Origin: Schaalia odontolytica
GTDB lineage: Bacteria; Actinomycetota; Actinomycetes; Actinomycetales; Actinomycetaceae
Direction of reading: 5' to 3'
Length of the DNA stretch: 64,000 nt
Assembly: GCF_024584435.1 (NCBI RefSeq)
Contig: NZ_CP102197.1
Span: forward strand, 682,001 to 746,000
Positions 55,104 to 63,725 of the stretch are shown in pieces. Made by a program: the position numbers and the translations under genes. Below the pieces are notes generated by a model. The model was not told the origin of the DNA, searched no databases, and saw only the letters and a program-made list of their open reading frames with translations. Numbering within the stretch: the stretch's first letter is position 1; every line of letters begins with the position of its first letter.

Positions 55104-56684
55104 ATGACTTCCGTGACTGACATTCGCCCCACCGTCGATCCGATTCCGCTCCCACGCGCCCTGGAGGGAATCTCGGTCGATGGCTTCTACGGGGCCGATT
55201 CCACTCCCGCGTCGCTCGACGCTTGTGCCCCCACCGTCTCCGGCGTGACCGTTTCGTCGAACGATTGCGAGCCGGGGTGGATCTTCGTGGCCATTCCGGG
55301 CCTCGCTCAGCACGGGGTGCGTTTTGCCCACGCCGCGATCGAGGCCGGGGCATGCCTGATCCTCACGGACGAGGTTGGCCGCCGCGAGGCGTTCGAGCGC
55401 CGCCTCGGCGTTCCCGTCGTACAGGTCTCCAATCCTCGCGCCGTCGTCCCCCTCCTGTGTCGCAACATCTACTCCTCCCCCGCCACGCGCGTGACCACGA
55501 TGGCCGTGACGGGAACCAACGGGAAGACCACCACCTCCTACCTCATGCGAGCCGCCCTCGCTTCCCGTTTCCCCCACGCGTCCCTGTGCGGAACCGTGGA
55601 AACCAGCGTCGGCCCCGTCTCTTTTGAGGCTGTGCGCACGACGGCCGAGGCACCCGTGGTCGCCCGTTTCCTGGCGGCAACGGACCAATACCACTGCGGT
55701 GCCGCGGTGATCGAGCTCTCCGCCCATGCGCTGTCTCTCAATCGCGTCGACGGGATTGTCTTCGACGTCGCCGCCTTCACCAACCTCCAGCACGACCACC
55801 TGGACTACTACGGCGATATGGAGACCTACTTCGCCGCCAAGGCCTTGCTTTTCACGCCCGAGCACTCCCGGCGCGGCGTCGTGTGCGTGGACGACGAGTG
55901 GGGGCGTCGCCTGGCCGACCGTGCGACGGTTCCCGTCACAACCGTGTCTGCTTTGACCCACGAGGCCGCCGATTGGCAGGTTCGCAACGTCACGCCTGAC
56001 AAGTCGATCGGGCGCACGGTCTTTACCCTCGTTAGCCCCGACGGCTCGCCCCACCGGGTGGCGATGCCGATCCTGGGTGACGTCAACGTCCAAAACACCG
56101 CTGTGGCGATCGTGAGCGCGGTGAGCCTGGGGGTGAGCCTGGAGGACGCCATCTCGTCCGTGGAGAATGCCCCTCAGATTCCCGGACGAATGGAGAAGGT
56201 CAACCCCACCCCGGGAGCCCAACCCCTCGTGATCGTCGACTACGCCCACACGCCCGAGGCGCTGGAGTGGACGCTACGCTCGACCCGGGAGCTCACCGCC
56301 GGTCGGGTTGTCATCGTCTTTGGCACCGACGGAGACCGCGACGCGAGCAAGCGCGAGGAACTCGCGGCGATTGCCGCGCGCGAGGCCGACGTCCTGTGGG
56401 TGACCGACGAGAATCCCCGGAGCGAAGATCCGCAGTCGATTCGCGACTACCTCCTCCGGGGCATCGTCTCGGCGCGTCCCGACATGCACGACGTCCATGA
56501 GGTCACGACATGCCGACGCGACGCGGTACGACAGGCGATTCTGGATGCGCGCGCGGCCGATACGGTCATCATCACGGGCAAGGGCGCGGAGTGGTATCAG
56601 GAGATCCAAGGGATCCATCACCGCTACAACGATGTGCCCGTCGCCGCCGAGGTCCTCGCCGGGGATCTTCGTGCGCACGAGTAA
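55104..56684 (+). CDS. murE: Mur ligase, MurE-like, stand-alone
   Basis: Protein of 526 residues of the three-domain Mur ligase type. P-loop AVTGTNGKTTTSYLMRA near residue 133, the ELSAHALSLNRVDGI block (MurE has MEVSSHAL), the carbamylated Lys region YFAAKALLF, and FGTDGDRDASKR/ENPRSEDPQSIRDYLL at the C-terminus, where MurE has the DNPR amino-acid selector. Here the selector reads ENPR. MurE adds the third stem-peptide residue; Actinomyces species use Lys or Orn. No other dcw cluster gene is nearby, so it may be a paralogue. Confidence 0.8.
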   Translation: MTSVTDIRPTVDPIPLPRALEGISVDGFYGADSTPASLDACAPTVSGVTVSSNDCEPGWIFVAIPGLAQHGVRFAHAAIEAGACLILTDEVGRREAFERRLGVPVVQVSNPRAVVPLLCRNIYSSPATRVTTMAVTGTNGKTTTSYLMRAALASRFPHASLCGTVETSVGPVSFEAVRTTAEAPVVARFLAATDQYHCGAAVIELSAHALSLNRVDGIVFDVAAFTNLQHDHLDYYGDMETYFAAKALLFTPEHSRRGVVCVDDEWGRRLADRATVPVTTVSALTHEAADWQVRNVTPDKSIGRTVFTLVSPDGSPHRVAMPILGDVNVQNTAVAIVSAVSLGVSLEDAISSVENAPQIPGRMEKVNPTPGAQPLVIVDYAHTPEALEWTLRSTRELTAGRVVIVFGTDGDRDASKREELAAIAAREADVLWVTDENPRSEDPQSIRDYLLRGIVSARPDMHDVHEVTTCRRDAVRQAILDARAADTVIITGKGAEWYQEIQGIHHRYNDVPVAAEVLAGDLRAHE

Positions 56685-56749
56685 CACGCCTCCCGCGCGG
56701 GTGCTGCGCCGCACGCTCCCACGGTGGGCCCAGGCGGCTCGATAGCCCG

Positions 56750-56755
56750 TAGACT
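56750..56755 (+). promoter_or_regulatory. -10 box for der, probably leaderless
   Basis: TAGACT lies 6 nt before the der GTG. Confidence 0.4.
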
Positions 56756-56761
56756 GGTCGG

Positions 56762-58300
56762 GTGAATGACTTCGATGACCAGTGTGACTCCCCCTTCCGC
56801 GATCTTGAGGCGGGGACCGAGGACGGAACCGCCTCGGCTGTCCTCGCCGATGCGCAGGACGCCGACTCGCGCTCTCGCGCGCGCCTCATGCGCGCCAACC
56901 TTGACCAGTTTGAGCTGGACGAGGACGACCTCGCGCTGCTGTCGGGCTCCATCTCGGCTACATCGAACAACGACTTCGCGGCCGGCCTGCCGGTGCTCGC
57001 GGTCGTCGGGCGACCGAACGTGGGCAAGTCGACCCTCGTGAACCGCATCCTGGGCAGACGCGAGGCCGTCGTTCAGGACACGCCCGGTGTCACCCGCGAC
57101 CGTGTTTCGTACCCCGCCGAGTGGGCCGGACGTAACTTCACCCTCGTGGACACCGGCGGGTGGGAGATCGACGTCAAGGGCCTGGATCGCTCGGTGGCCG
57201 AACAGGCCGAGATCGCGGTTGACCTGGCGGACGCGGTGGTCCTCGTTCTCGATGCGACCGTCGGGGTAACCGCCTCCGACGAACGCATCGTCGAGATGCT
57301 ACGTTCCAAGGACAAGCCGATCATTCTGGCGGCGAACAAGGTCGATTCGGCTCTCCAGGAGGCCGATGCCGCCTACCTGTGGAGCCTGGGACTCGGTGAA
57401 CCGCACCCAATTTCCGCGCTTCACGGTCGTGGCACCGGCGACCTGCTCGACGTCGTCATGGAGACCCTTCCCACCGAGTCGTCGGTCGCCTCGGCGCTGC
57501 CCGTCGGCGGCCCGCGGCGCGTCGCTCTCGTCGGGCGGCCCAACGTCGGCAAGTCCTCACTCCTCAACGCCCTAGCCGGTGGGCACCGGGTCGTCGTGAA
57601 CGAGCTCGCCGGAACGACACGCGATCCTGTCGACGAGCTGGTCGAGCTTGACTCCCGGCAGTGGTGGTTTGTTGACACGGCGGGAATTCGACGCAAGATG
57701 CACCGCACAACGGGCGCCGACTACTACGCGTCGATCCGTACCCAGGCGGCCATCGAGAAGGCCGAGGTGGCGCTCGTCCTCATCGACGGCGCGGCGCCGC
57801 TGACCGAGCAGGACGTGCGCGTCATCCAGCAGGTCATCGACGCGGGCCGCGCCCTCGTCGTGGTCACCAACAAGTGGGACCTCGTTGATGAGGATCGCCA
57901 GAAGGAGATTAAGAGCGAGCTTGAGCGCGAGCTCGTGCAGGTGCAGTGGGCGCCCCGCATCAACCTTGCCGCGAAGACCGGGTGGCACACGAACCGTATC
58001 GTGCGAGCACTCGACACCGCGCTCGAGGGCTGGGAGACCCGCATTCCAACGGGCCAACTCAACGCTTTCCTCGGTCAATTGGTCGCCGCGCACCCGCACC
58101 CGTTGCGCGGAGGTAAGCAACCGCGCATTCTCTTCGGCACGCAAGCCTCCAGCAAGCCCCCTCGTTTCGTTCTCTTCACGACCGGTTTCCTCGATCCGGG
58201 TTATCGCCGTTTCATCGAACGGCGCTTGCGTGAGACCTTCGGTTTTGCAGGGACTCCCATCCAAATCTCCGTTCGCGTCCGCGAGAGGCGTCGCAAGTAG
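56762..58300 (+). CDS. der: Ribosome assembly GTPase Der (EngA)
   Basis: Protein of 512 residues with two tandem G domains: [12 protein letters not shown] near residue 82 with DTPGVTRD and VDTGGWE, and [12 protein letters not shown] near residue 260 with NKWD in TNKWDLVD. The C-terminal KH-like domain follows. It aids 50S maturation. The N-terminal 75-residue acidic extension ([24 protein letters not shown]) is typical of actinobacteria. In mycobacteria cmk and der are adjacent; here cmk is 3 kb downstream on the other strand. Confidence 0.95.
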   Translation: MNDFDDQCDSPFRDLEAGTEDGTASAVLADAQDADSRSRARLMRANLDQFELDEDDLALLSGSISATSNNDFAAGLPVLAVVGRPNVGKSTLVNRILGRREAVVQDTPGVTRDRVSYPAEWAGRNFTLVDTGGWEIDVKGLDRSVAEQAEIAVDLADAVVLVLDATVGVTASDERIVEMLRSKDKPIILAANKVDSALQEADAAYLWSLGLGEPHPISALHGRGTGDLLDVVMETLPTESSVASALPVGGPRRVALVGRPNVGKSSLLNALAGGHRVVVNELAGTTRDPVDELVELDSRQWWFVDTAGIRRKMHRTTGADYYASIRTQAAIEKAEVALVLIDGAAPLTEQDVRVIQQVIDAGRALVVVTNKWDLVDEDRQKEIKSELERELVQVQWAPRINLAAKTGWHTNRIVRALDTALEGWETRIPTGQLNAFLGQLVAAHPHPLRGGKQPRILFGTQASSKPPRFVLFTTGFLDPGYRRFIERRLRETFGFAGTPIQISVRVRERRRK

Positions 58301-58442
58301 GATGTCGCCCAGGCCTCTCCTGTCACGTTGCGCCCGCTAGCGCGGGGCTTGGCTATCCACAGGGCCGTCATGCCGCGGGTCGACATCCACACCGCGACGC
58401 GGCAGGGGTGACAGCTGCGGTTCGTTCCGGCAGAATCGACGC

Positions 58443-59159
58443 ATGAGCGCTTCATTGGACTCTTGCGCCACCCCTCCTGGCAAACTGGCCGAGGGGCTGA
58501 CGCGCTGCGACGACGGTCTTGTTCGCCCGACGTGGGCTTCGCGCGACCCCCTGCTGCGCGAGTACTACGACTGCGAGTGGGGCATGCCCGTTCACGACGA
58601 GGCCGGGGTCTTCGAGCGCCTCGTGCTTGAGGGGTTTCAGTCCGGCCTTGCCTGGCGCACGGTGCTTGCCAAGCGACCCGCGTTTCGCGATGCATTCGAA
58701 GGCTTTTGCCCCGAGCGCGTTGCCGCATTTGGCGACGAGGATGTCGCGGCTCTGATGTCGAATGCCGGGATCATCCGTAACCGCAGGAAGATCGAGGCGG
58801 CCATCGCCAACGCGCGGGCCACGCTCGCCATGAGAAGCGTCGGCTCTCAGCACGCAGAGGCGTGTGAGAGTCCCTCCCATCTGGGCCAGCTGGTCTGGAT
58901 GTTCCGCCCGCTCGTTGATCCCCAGCCGACGTGCTCCGCGGAGGTTCCGACCCGCTCACCAGAGTCGCAGGCCCTCGCAGCCGCGCTGAAGCGCCGCGGT
59001 TTCCGCTTCGTTGGACCGACGACCATGTTTGCTCTCATGAGCGCAATCGGGATCGTGAACGCCGATATTGTCGGGACCTACCGGCGGCCGTCGGCGCGCC
59101 CCGGGGCTGCCCCGGCCGGGCCGTCGCGGCGTGTCACTGCCACGACATCTCTGGCATGA
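58443..59159 (+). CDS. tag: DNA-3-methyladenine glycosylase I (Tag)
   Basis: Protein of 238 residues. It removes 3-methyladenine from DNA. The family start CDDGLVRPTWASRDPLLREYYDCEWGMPVHDE, GFQSGLAWRTVLAKRPAFRDAF and RRGFRFVGPTTMFALMSAIGIVNAD (helix-hairpin-helix-like region) are conserved. The C-terminus runs about 25 residues beyond other family members, Pro/Ala-rich. CAGAAT lies 6 nt before the ATG, so a leaderless message is possible. Confidence 0.92.
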   Translation: MSASLDSCATPPGKLAEGLTRCDDGLVRPTWASRDPLLREYYDCEWGMPVHDEAGVFERLVLEGFQSGLAWRTVLAKRPAFRDAFEGFCPERVAAFGDEDVAALMSNAGIIRNRRKIEAAIANARATLAMRSVGSQHAEACESPSHLGQLVWMFRPLVDPQPTCSAEVPTRSPESQALAAALKRRGFRFVGPTTMFALMSAIGIVNADIVGTYRRPSARPGAAPAGPSRRVTATTSLA

Positions 59160-59166
59160 TGGTGTC

Positions 59167-59679
59167 ATGGCCATCTCGAAGAAACTCCTGAGTCAGGACG
59201 AGGTCGTCGTCCGACACATGCACACGCACATCAAGACTCTGCTTCCCGCGATCATTGTCGAGGTCATTCTCCTGATCGCGGCTGCGGTCGGCTCTTTCTA
59301 TGTCCCGGCGGAGGCACGTTACTGGGCACTCCCGACCATCTGGTTGGCCGTTATTGCTTTGTCGGTCCCGCTCTTCATCGCTCCGTGGGTCCGGTGGTGG
59401 ATGACGACCTATACCGTCACCACGAAGCGGGTCATCACCCGTTCGGGAGTCCTTAGGCGGACGGGACACGATCTTCCCCTGACGCGGATCTCGGACATCC
59501 AGATCGAGAAGGACGTCGACGACCGCATCTTTGGTTGCGGAACGCTCGCCTTACAGACGTCCGCAAACGATCCATTGCTCCTGCACGACGTGCCGAAGGT
59601 GGAGATGGTTCAGGTAGAGATTTCCAACCTGCTATTTCACGACGTCCAGGGCGCCATCGACGCGGACCCTCGCAGCTGA
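59167..59679 (+). CDS. bPH2-domain membrane protein
   Basis: Protein of 170 residues with two N-terminal membrane helices (LLPAIIVEVILLIAAAVGSF; LPTIWLAVIALSVPLFIAPWVRWW) and a C-terminal bacterial PH domain (TTKRVITRSGVLRRTGHDLPLTRISDIQIEKD). Members of this YdbS-like group have unknown function. The start at 59167 is 7 bp after tag and may follow a CATGAT -10. It may be co-transcribed with tag. Confidence 0.8.
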   Translation: MAISKKLLSQDEVVVRHMHTHIKTLLPAIIVEVILLIAAAVGSFYVPAEARYWALPTIWLAVIALSVPLFIAPWVRWWMTTYTVTTKRVITRSGVLRRTGHDLPLTRISDIQIEKDVDDRIFGCGTLALQTSANDPLLLHDVPKVEMVQVEISNLLFHDVQGAIDADPRS

Positions 59680-60050
59680 CAGCACCCCCGCCGCGGCTGC
59701 GCCCGGTCCTTTCCCGGCCTCGTTCCGATCTGGGACGAGGCCGCCTCTCGCGTCTGGGGGTCATGGGTCAGCGTGGGCGAGGTGGGAGAAGTGAGCAGGT
59801 CGAAATCATCCCCGTTGACGACTTCGACCTGTGAAACAGTTTACTCTATGAGCGCAGCGGAAAAGCACGGGAATCGCATTCGGTCGAGAGGCTTGCGACC
59901 TCGGAGAATGCTCGAAAGAAGCAGGATGCGCGGCCATTTACCAGGGACAATAGACGCACCCGGTCGTGAATCACGTTTCGATTACAAACGCCATTCACAC
60001 GCACTCAACAAGGACAAAGGTCCCGCTCGGCATGTACTGAAACGGGCATG
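59680..60050. other. Gene-poor region beside tRNA-Pro
   Basis: No coding region is convincing over about 370 bp. The first 80 bp hold an imperfect hairpin, GGCCTCGTTCC/GGGACGAGGCC (59716-59742), with no T-run, perhaps a terminator of the PH-domain gene. From about 59820 the base composition is less GC-rich than elsewhere. A 33-nt hairpin lies at 59966-59998. A 279-bp frame at 59773-60051 has no family resemblance and I leave it uncalled. Confidence 0.5.
59966..59998. other. Imperfect RNA-like hairpin in gene-poor region
   Basis: GTGAAT (59966-59971) pairs with ATTCAC (59993-59998), a CA/CC internal loop follows, then CGTTT pairs with AAACG around a 7-nt CGATTAC loop. It is not followed by a T-run. 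A small RNA or a protein-binding site is possible. Confidence 0.35.
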
Positions 60051-60079
60051 AAAAAACCGTGGGAAAGCAATCCCCACGG
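60051..60079 (-). terminator. Intrinsic terminator of tRNA-Pro
   Basis: On the minus strand, CCGTGGG and CCCACGG form a 7-bp stem around a 9-nt loop, followed by TTTTTT. It begins 8 nt after the tRNA 3' end. Confidence 0.85.
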
Positions 60080-60087
60080 CCTCTTAG

Positions 60088-60161
<74 letters not shown>

Positions 60162-60381
60162 TATTCAGTTCGTCGCCGAAGCGACCTGTTGAACTATAGC
60201 GCACGATCCAGCGCACAAGCAAGCCGACAAGCGTGCGCCCCATCACAGGCTGGATAGCATTCACGTCGGCGGCGCTGTGCCCGCAACATATCGTGAGTCA
60301 CGAGACTACCGTGGCCACCGGGAGAGGACTAGACTGGCAATTGTTTCGATCACCGTGCCTTCTTTCTTGGAGTTGCCTCCC

Positions 60382-60942
60382 ATGACCCGCATCAGGCTCA
60401 CAAAACTCGCTGCCGCGCTCGCGATCGGCGCAGCGGCCATCGTCGCATTGCCTGCCGCCTCGCAGGCAACTCCCCTCCCCTCCTCGCCGCTTGTCGCCGC
60501 CTCCCTCGCCGACGTGTCAGCGGGGCACGCACTCGCGGCACCCACGACCACTGCCGCCGCGAACTCCGCGATCAGCTCGGCCAGGCGCCGCTTCAGGATA
60601 CGAAGCCGAAATAACGGCCCCGCCAGCACCGGCGCAGTTATCTTCGCCGTCATCGTCGCCGTCATCGTCTTCGGCGTCCTCCTGTTCATTCGGTACCGGA
60701 CGTACAAGACCTTGCGCGACCGATCGATCAATACCCCGAACTACAACGGCCCCGCCGGCCCCCAGTACGGCGTCACGGGGGTGGGAGGCTACTCGCCCCA
60801 GTATCAGCAGGTCCCGCCGACCACGCCTTTCTCGCCCCAGGGATACGCCGGATACGGCGGCCCTCAGGGCTACACGCCCGGTACCGGCTACGGCGGCCAG
60901 GTGCCCCCCGACCCCGCCTCCGGTCCCTCGTATTCCGGCTAA
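60382..60942 (+). CDS. Secreted or membrane-anchored Gly/Pro/Tyr-rich protein
   Basis: Protein of 186 residues. A signal peptide (LTKLAAALAIGAAAIVALPAASQA, cleavage after Ala near residue 29) is followed by a Ser/Ala segment, an Arg-rich stretch, one membrane helix near residues 82-104 (GAVIFAVIVAVIVFGVLLFI) and a C-terminal tail with repeated Gly, Pro, Tyr and Gln (YGVTGVGGYSPQYQQ, YAGYGGPQGYTPG). No enzyme domain is seen. Such tails can be surface-exposed or low-complexity interaction regions. TAGACT (60330-60335) is a likely -10; ATG follows TTGGAG. Confidence 0.6.
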   Translation: MTRIRLTKLAAALAIGAAAIVALPAASQATPLPSSPLVAASLADVSAGHALAAPTTTAAANSAISSARRRFRIRSRNNGPASTGAVIFAVIVAVIVFGVLLFIRYRTYKTLRDRSINTPNYNGPAGPQYGVTGVGGYSPQYQQVPPTTPFSPQGYAGYGGPQGYTPGTGYGGQVPPDPASGPSYSG

Positions 60943-61021
60943 GTCTCAGTCGACAGCCCTGTCCCAGCGTGGGACCCACTGTGCGACACGCACGGCCGAG
61001 GCAACATGGGGGCGCGCGCGG

Positions 61022-61750
61022 CTACGCGTCGCGCCGAGCAAGGTCCTCGTCCACGAGACCGATGATCGCCTCGCACACCCCACGGACGTCAAGGCCCGTG
61101 GAATCCACGGTGGACACACCCGGGGCGGCAACCATGAACTCCGACACTTCGGCGTCGGCCCGGTCGCGTCCCTCCACCTGCGCGCGCACGATCTCCATGT
61201 GCTCCGCCGTCGCGTCGCCGTACAGCTCCAGCGTTCTCCTGCGCAGGCGTGCCTCCTGGTCGGCCAGCAACAGCACACGCACGTCGGCATCCGGACAGAC
61301 GACCGTCGTAATGTCGCGGCCCTCCGCGATCATCCCGGAGCCCCCCAGACGGGCCTCCACCATCCGCCTGCGCTGGTCGCCGGCCATCCACGCGCGCACG
61401 TCAAGGTTCGTCGACACGTGTTTGATCTCGAGAGCAATCCTGGGCTCTCGGATCTGCTTCGTCACCTCTCGCTGCCCGATCCACACGTGCGGGTCGGCCG
61501 GATCCGAGTCCATACGCAGCGGCATCTCCTGCGCGGCACGAGCCACGGCCTCGCCATCGCTCCAATCGATGCCCCGGTCAAGCACGTACCACGTGAGTGC
61601 GCGATACATTGCTCCGGTATCCAGGTAGCCGATCCCCAGGCGGGACGCCAATTCCTTGGACACCGTCGACTTGCCCGATCCCGCGGGGCCATCAATCGCG
61701 ATCGTGATGCCCACGCGCGAGATCGCCTCACGGCGCAACATGTCATTCAT
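61022..61750 (-). CDS. cmk: Cytidylate kinase
   Basis: Protein of 242 residues that phosphorylates CMP and dCMP. P-loop IDGPAGSGKSTVSKELA near residue 18, YLDTGAMYRALTW and the RDITTVVCPDADVRVLL block are typical of Cmk. The minus-strand group scpB-rluB-tyrA-cmk matches the M. tuberculosis order scpB-Rv1711-cmk, with tyrA inserted. 26 bp separate it from tyrA. Confidence 0.94.
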   Translation of the reverse strand: MNDMLRREAISRVGITIAIDGPAGSGKSTVSKELASRLGIGYLDTGAMYRALTWYVLDRGIDWSDGEAVARAAQEMPLRMDSDPADPHVWIGQREVTKQIREPRIALEIKHVSTNLDVRAWMAGDQRRRMVEARLGGSGMIAEGRDITTVVCPDADVRVLLLADQEARLRRRTLELYGDATAEHMEIVRAQVEGRDRADAEVSEFMVAAPGVSTVDSTGLDVRGVCEAIIGLVDEDLARRDA

Positions 61751-61776
61751 CCGAACACTCTCCTTCGACAGTCAAT

Positions 61777-62979
61777 CTAGTGAGTGATGAGGCGCCAGCC
61801 TCGTCCCTCCAGGTCCGCAACGCACCGATCGGCCACGGCCGGGTCGATCATGACCCGAGCGACGCCGGCTTGCGCGCCGGCCGAATGCTCCAGGACGAGA
61901 TCCTCGATGTTGATCGACGACTCCCCCAGTTCGCTGAACAGACGCCCGAGCGCGCCGGGCTCGTCGGGTATCAGAACCTCGATCTCTCGATAGCGTGACG
62001 GCGCTCCGCCGTGCTTGCCGGGGATCCGGGCGACGCCCTGGTTGCCCGCCGTCATGACGCGGTTGATCGCCCCGACGCTGCCTCCCCTCAGCGGCCCCAG
62101 CTCGGCCGCCGCATCCAGGTGCACGAGAAGGTCATCCAGATCCGCGCGCAGCTCGCGCAGGATCGAGGTGACAGGTCCGGCATTGCCTGCCACGATCGAC
62201 GTCCACAATCGAGGGTCGGAGGCGGCGATCCTGGCCGTGTCCCGCAGGCCCTGCCCGGCCAGGCCGAGCGCCTGCGCGGGGGCATCAACGAGGCGAGCCG
62301 CAAGCATCGAGGAAACCAGCTGGGGCACGTGGGACACGAGCGCGACGGCGTGGTCGTGGGTGCCCGCGTTCATCTCGAGCGGGACGGAACCGACGTCCGT
62401 GGCAAGGGCGCGGGCGGCAAGCACCGCGCGCGGGGCCGTCCTACCGTGAGCAACAATCACCCAGGGACGGCCGTAGAACAGGTCAGCGTCCGCGGCCCCG
62501 GCGCCCGAGCGCTCGCGGCCAGCCATCGGATGGCATCCCACGTATCGGGAGGCATCTTCCCCTCTTCCCTCCCTGTCCAACGCCGCGAGGACGTCGGCAA
62601 CGATCGCGTCCTTGACGGAGGCAACGTCGGTGACGATCGCGCGGGGAAAGCGCGCCAACGCATCGACGATGACACGATCGGCCACGTCCGGGGGCGTCGC
62701 GACGACAACGATGCGGGGCGCCTCGTAACCGGGGTGGTTGTGTCCGCGAACCGCGCAGGCCACCCGGGCCTCGTTGGCCACGTCGCTCAGGGGCCTGCCG
62801 GCGCCCACGTCGGCAGCCAGCCGCAGGGAGGTGGGGGATGCGTCCTCGAGGTAGACGCTCACGCCCCCGGCGCGCAGCGCGAGGCCAAGCGATGCACCCA
62901 CGAGGCCCGTCCCAACGATGAGAACCGGGCCGACCGTCGAAACCACGCGGGCGCCAACGCCCGCCGCTGGCCCGCTCAC
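61777..62979 (-). CDS. tyrA: Prephenate dehydrogenase
   Basis: Protein of 400 residues. It converts prephenate to 4-hydroxyphenylpyruvate with NAD+, towards tyrosine. VGTGLVGASLGLAL is the Rossmann motif; CHPMAGRERSGAGAADADLF and HDHAVALVSHVPQLVSS carry active-site His residues. A C-terminal ACT-like domain (IEVLIPDEPGALGRLFSELGESSINIEDL) probably gives tyrosine feedback. It uses the chorismate made by the aro genes at 13-17 kb. GTG start in the rluB stop (GTGA). Confidence 0.93.
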   Translation of the reverse strand: MSGPAAGVGARVVSTVGPVLIVGTGLVGASLGLALRAGGVSVYLEDASPTSLRLAADVGAGRPLSDVANEARVACAVRGHNHPGYEAPRIVVVATPPDVADRVIVDALARFPRAIVTDVASVKDAIVADVLAALDREGRGEDASRYVGCHPMAGRERSGAGAADADLFYGRPWVIVAHGRTAPRAVLAARALATDVGSVPLEMNAGTHDHAVALVSHVPQLVSSMLAARLVDAPAQALGLAGQGLRDTARIAASDPRLWTSIVAGNAGPVTSILRELRADLDDLLVHLDAAAELGPLRGGSVGAINRVMTAGNQGVARIPGKHGGAPSRYREIEVLIPDEPGALGRLFSELGESSINIEDLVLEHSAGAQAGVARVMIDPAVADRCVADLEGRGWRLITH

Positions 62980-63725
62980 AGCCCGACGGCCCCGTAGAGA
63001 GCAGTCAGGGCGTTGCCCTTGATGCGGCGCGTCGTGCCCTGCTTGAGGTGGTCGAGGCTGATCGGGCCAAAGCCGGTACGCACAAGCTCGCGCACCGGGT
63101 AGCCAACCGCCTCCATCATGCGCCGCACGAGCCGGTTGCGGCCCTCGTGCACGACGACCTCAACGGTCGTGATATCCCCGTAGGTGTCGACGAGGCGGAA
63201 GGAGTCGACGGCGATGGGCCCGTCCTCAAGCTCGATGCCAGCCAGCAGTCGACGTCGCACGCCCGGCTTGACCTCACCGTGGAGGCGGGCCACGTAGGTC
63301 TTGCGGATCTCGTACGAGGGATGGGTCAGGCGGTTGGCGAGTTCACCGTCGTTCGTCAGCAGCAGCAGGCCCGACGTGTCGATGTCGAGCCGGCCGACGT
63401 GGTAGAGGCGCTCGGGGTAGTCTGCGATCAGGTCGGCGATCGTCGGACGTCCCTCGGGGTCGCTCATCGTGGAGACGGTGCCGATCGGCTTGTTGACCGC
63501 CAGCACGATGTGCTTGGCCTCGTCAAGGATGAGGCGCTCACCGTCGACGTGAATGACCTGGGTCGCCGGATCGACGCGCACCCCCTGGGTGCGCACCACT
63601 GTGCCGTCAACGCTGACGCGCCCATCGGCGATCATCTGTTCGGACGCGCGCCTGGACGCGATCCCAGCCTGGGCAAGCACCTTCTGTAGGCGCACTCCGC
63701 CCTCGGTGTAGGGGTTAGCCCTCAT
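62976..63725 (-). CDS. rluB: 23S rRNA pseudouridine synthase RluB-like
   Basis: Protein of 249 residues. An N-terminal S4 domain (VRLQKVLAQAGIASRRASEQMI) precedes the RsuA/RluB catalytic domain with HVGRLDIDTSGLLLLTNDG (catalytic Asp) near residue 112 and a conserved HEGRNRLVRRMM. RluB modifies U2605 of 23S rRNA; RluE or RsuA specificity cannot be excluded. It overlaps scpB by 4 bp and tyrA by 4 bp. Confidence 0.9.
   Translation of the reverse strand: MRANPYTEGGVRLQKVLAQAGIASRRASEQMIADGRVSVDGTVVRTQGVRVDPATQVIHVDGERLILDEAKHIVLAVNKPIGTVSTMSDPEGRPTIADLIADYPERLYHVGRLDIDTSGLLLLTNDGELANRLTHPSYEIRKTYVARLHGEVKPGVRRRLLAGIELEDGPIAVDSFRLVDTYGDITTVEVVVHEGRNRLVRRMMEAVGYPVRELVRTGFGPISLDHLKQGTTRRIKGNALTALYGAVGL

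Noticed and set aside
59773..60051. 92-residue plus-strand frame in the gene-poor region
   Set aside because: No resemblance to a family, runs into the tRNA terminator and has no ribosome-binding site.
62011..62997. 328-residue plus-strand frame
   Set aside because: Antisense to tyrA, which has clear Rossmann and ACT motifs.
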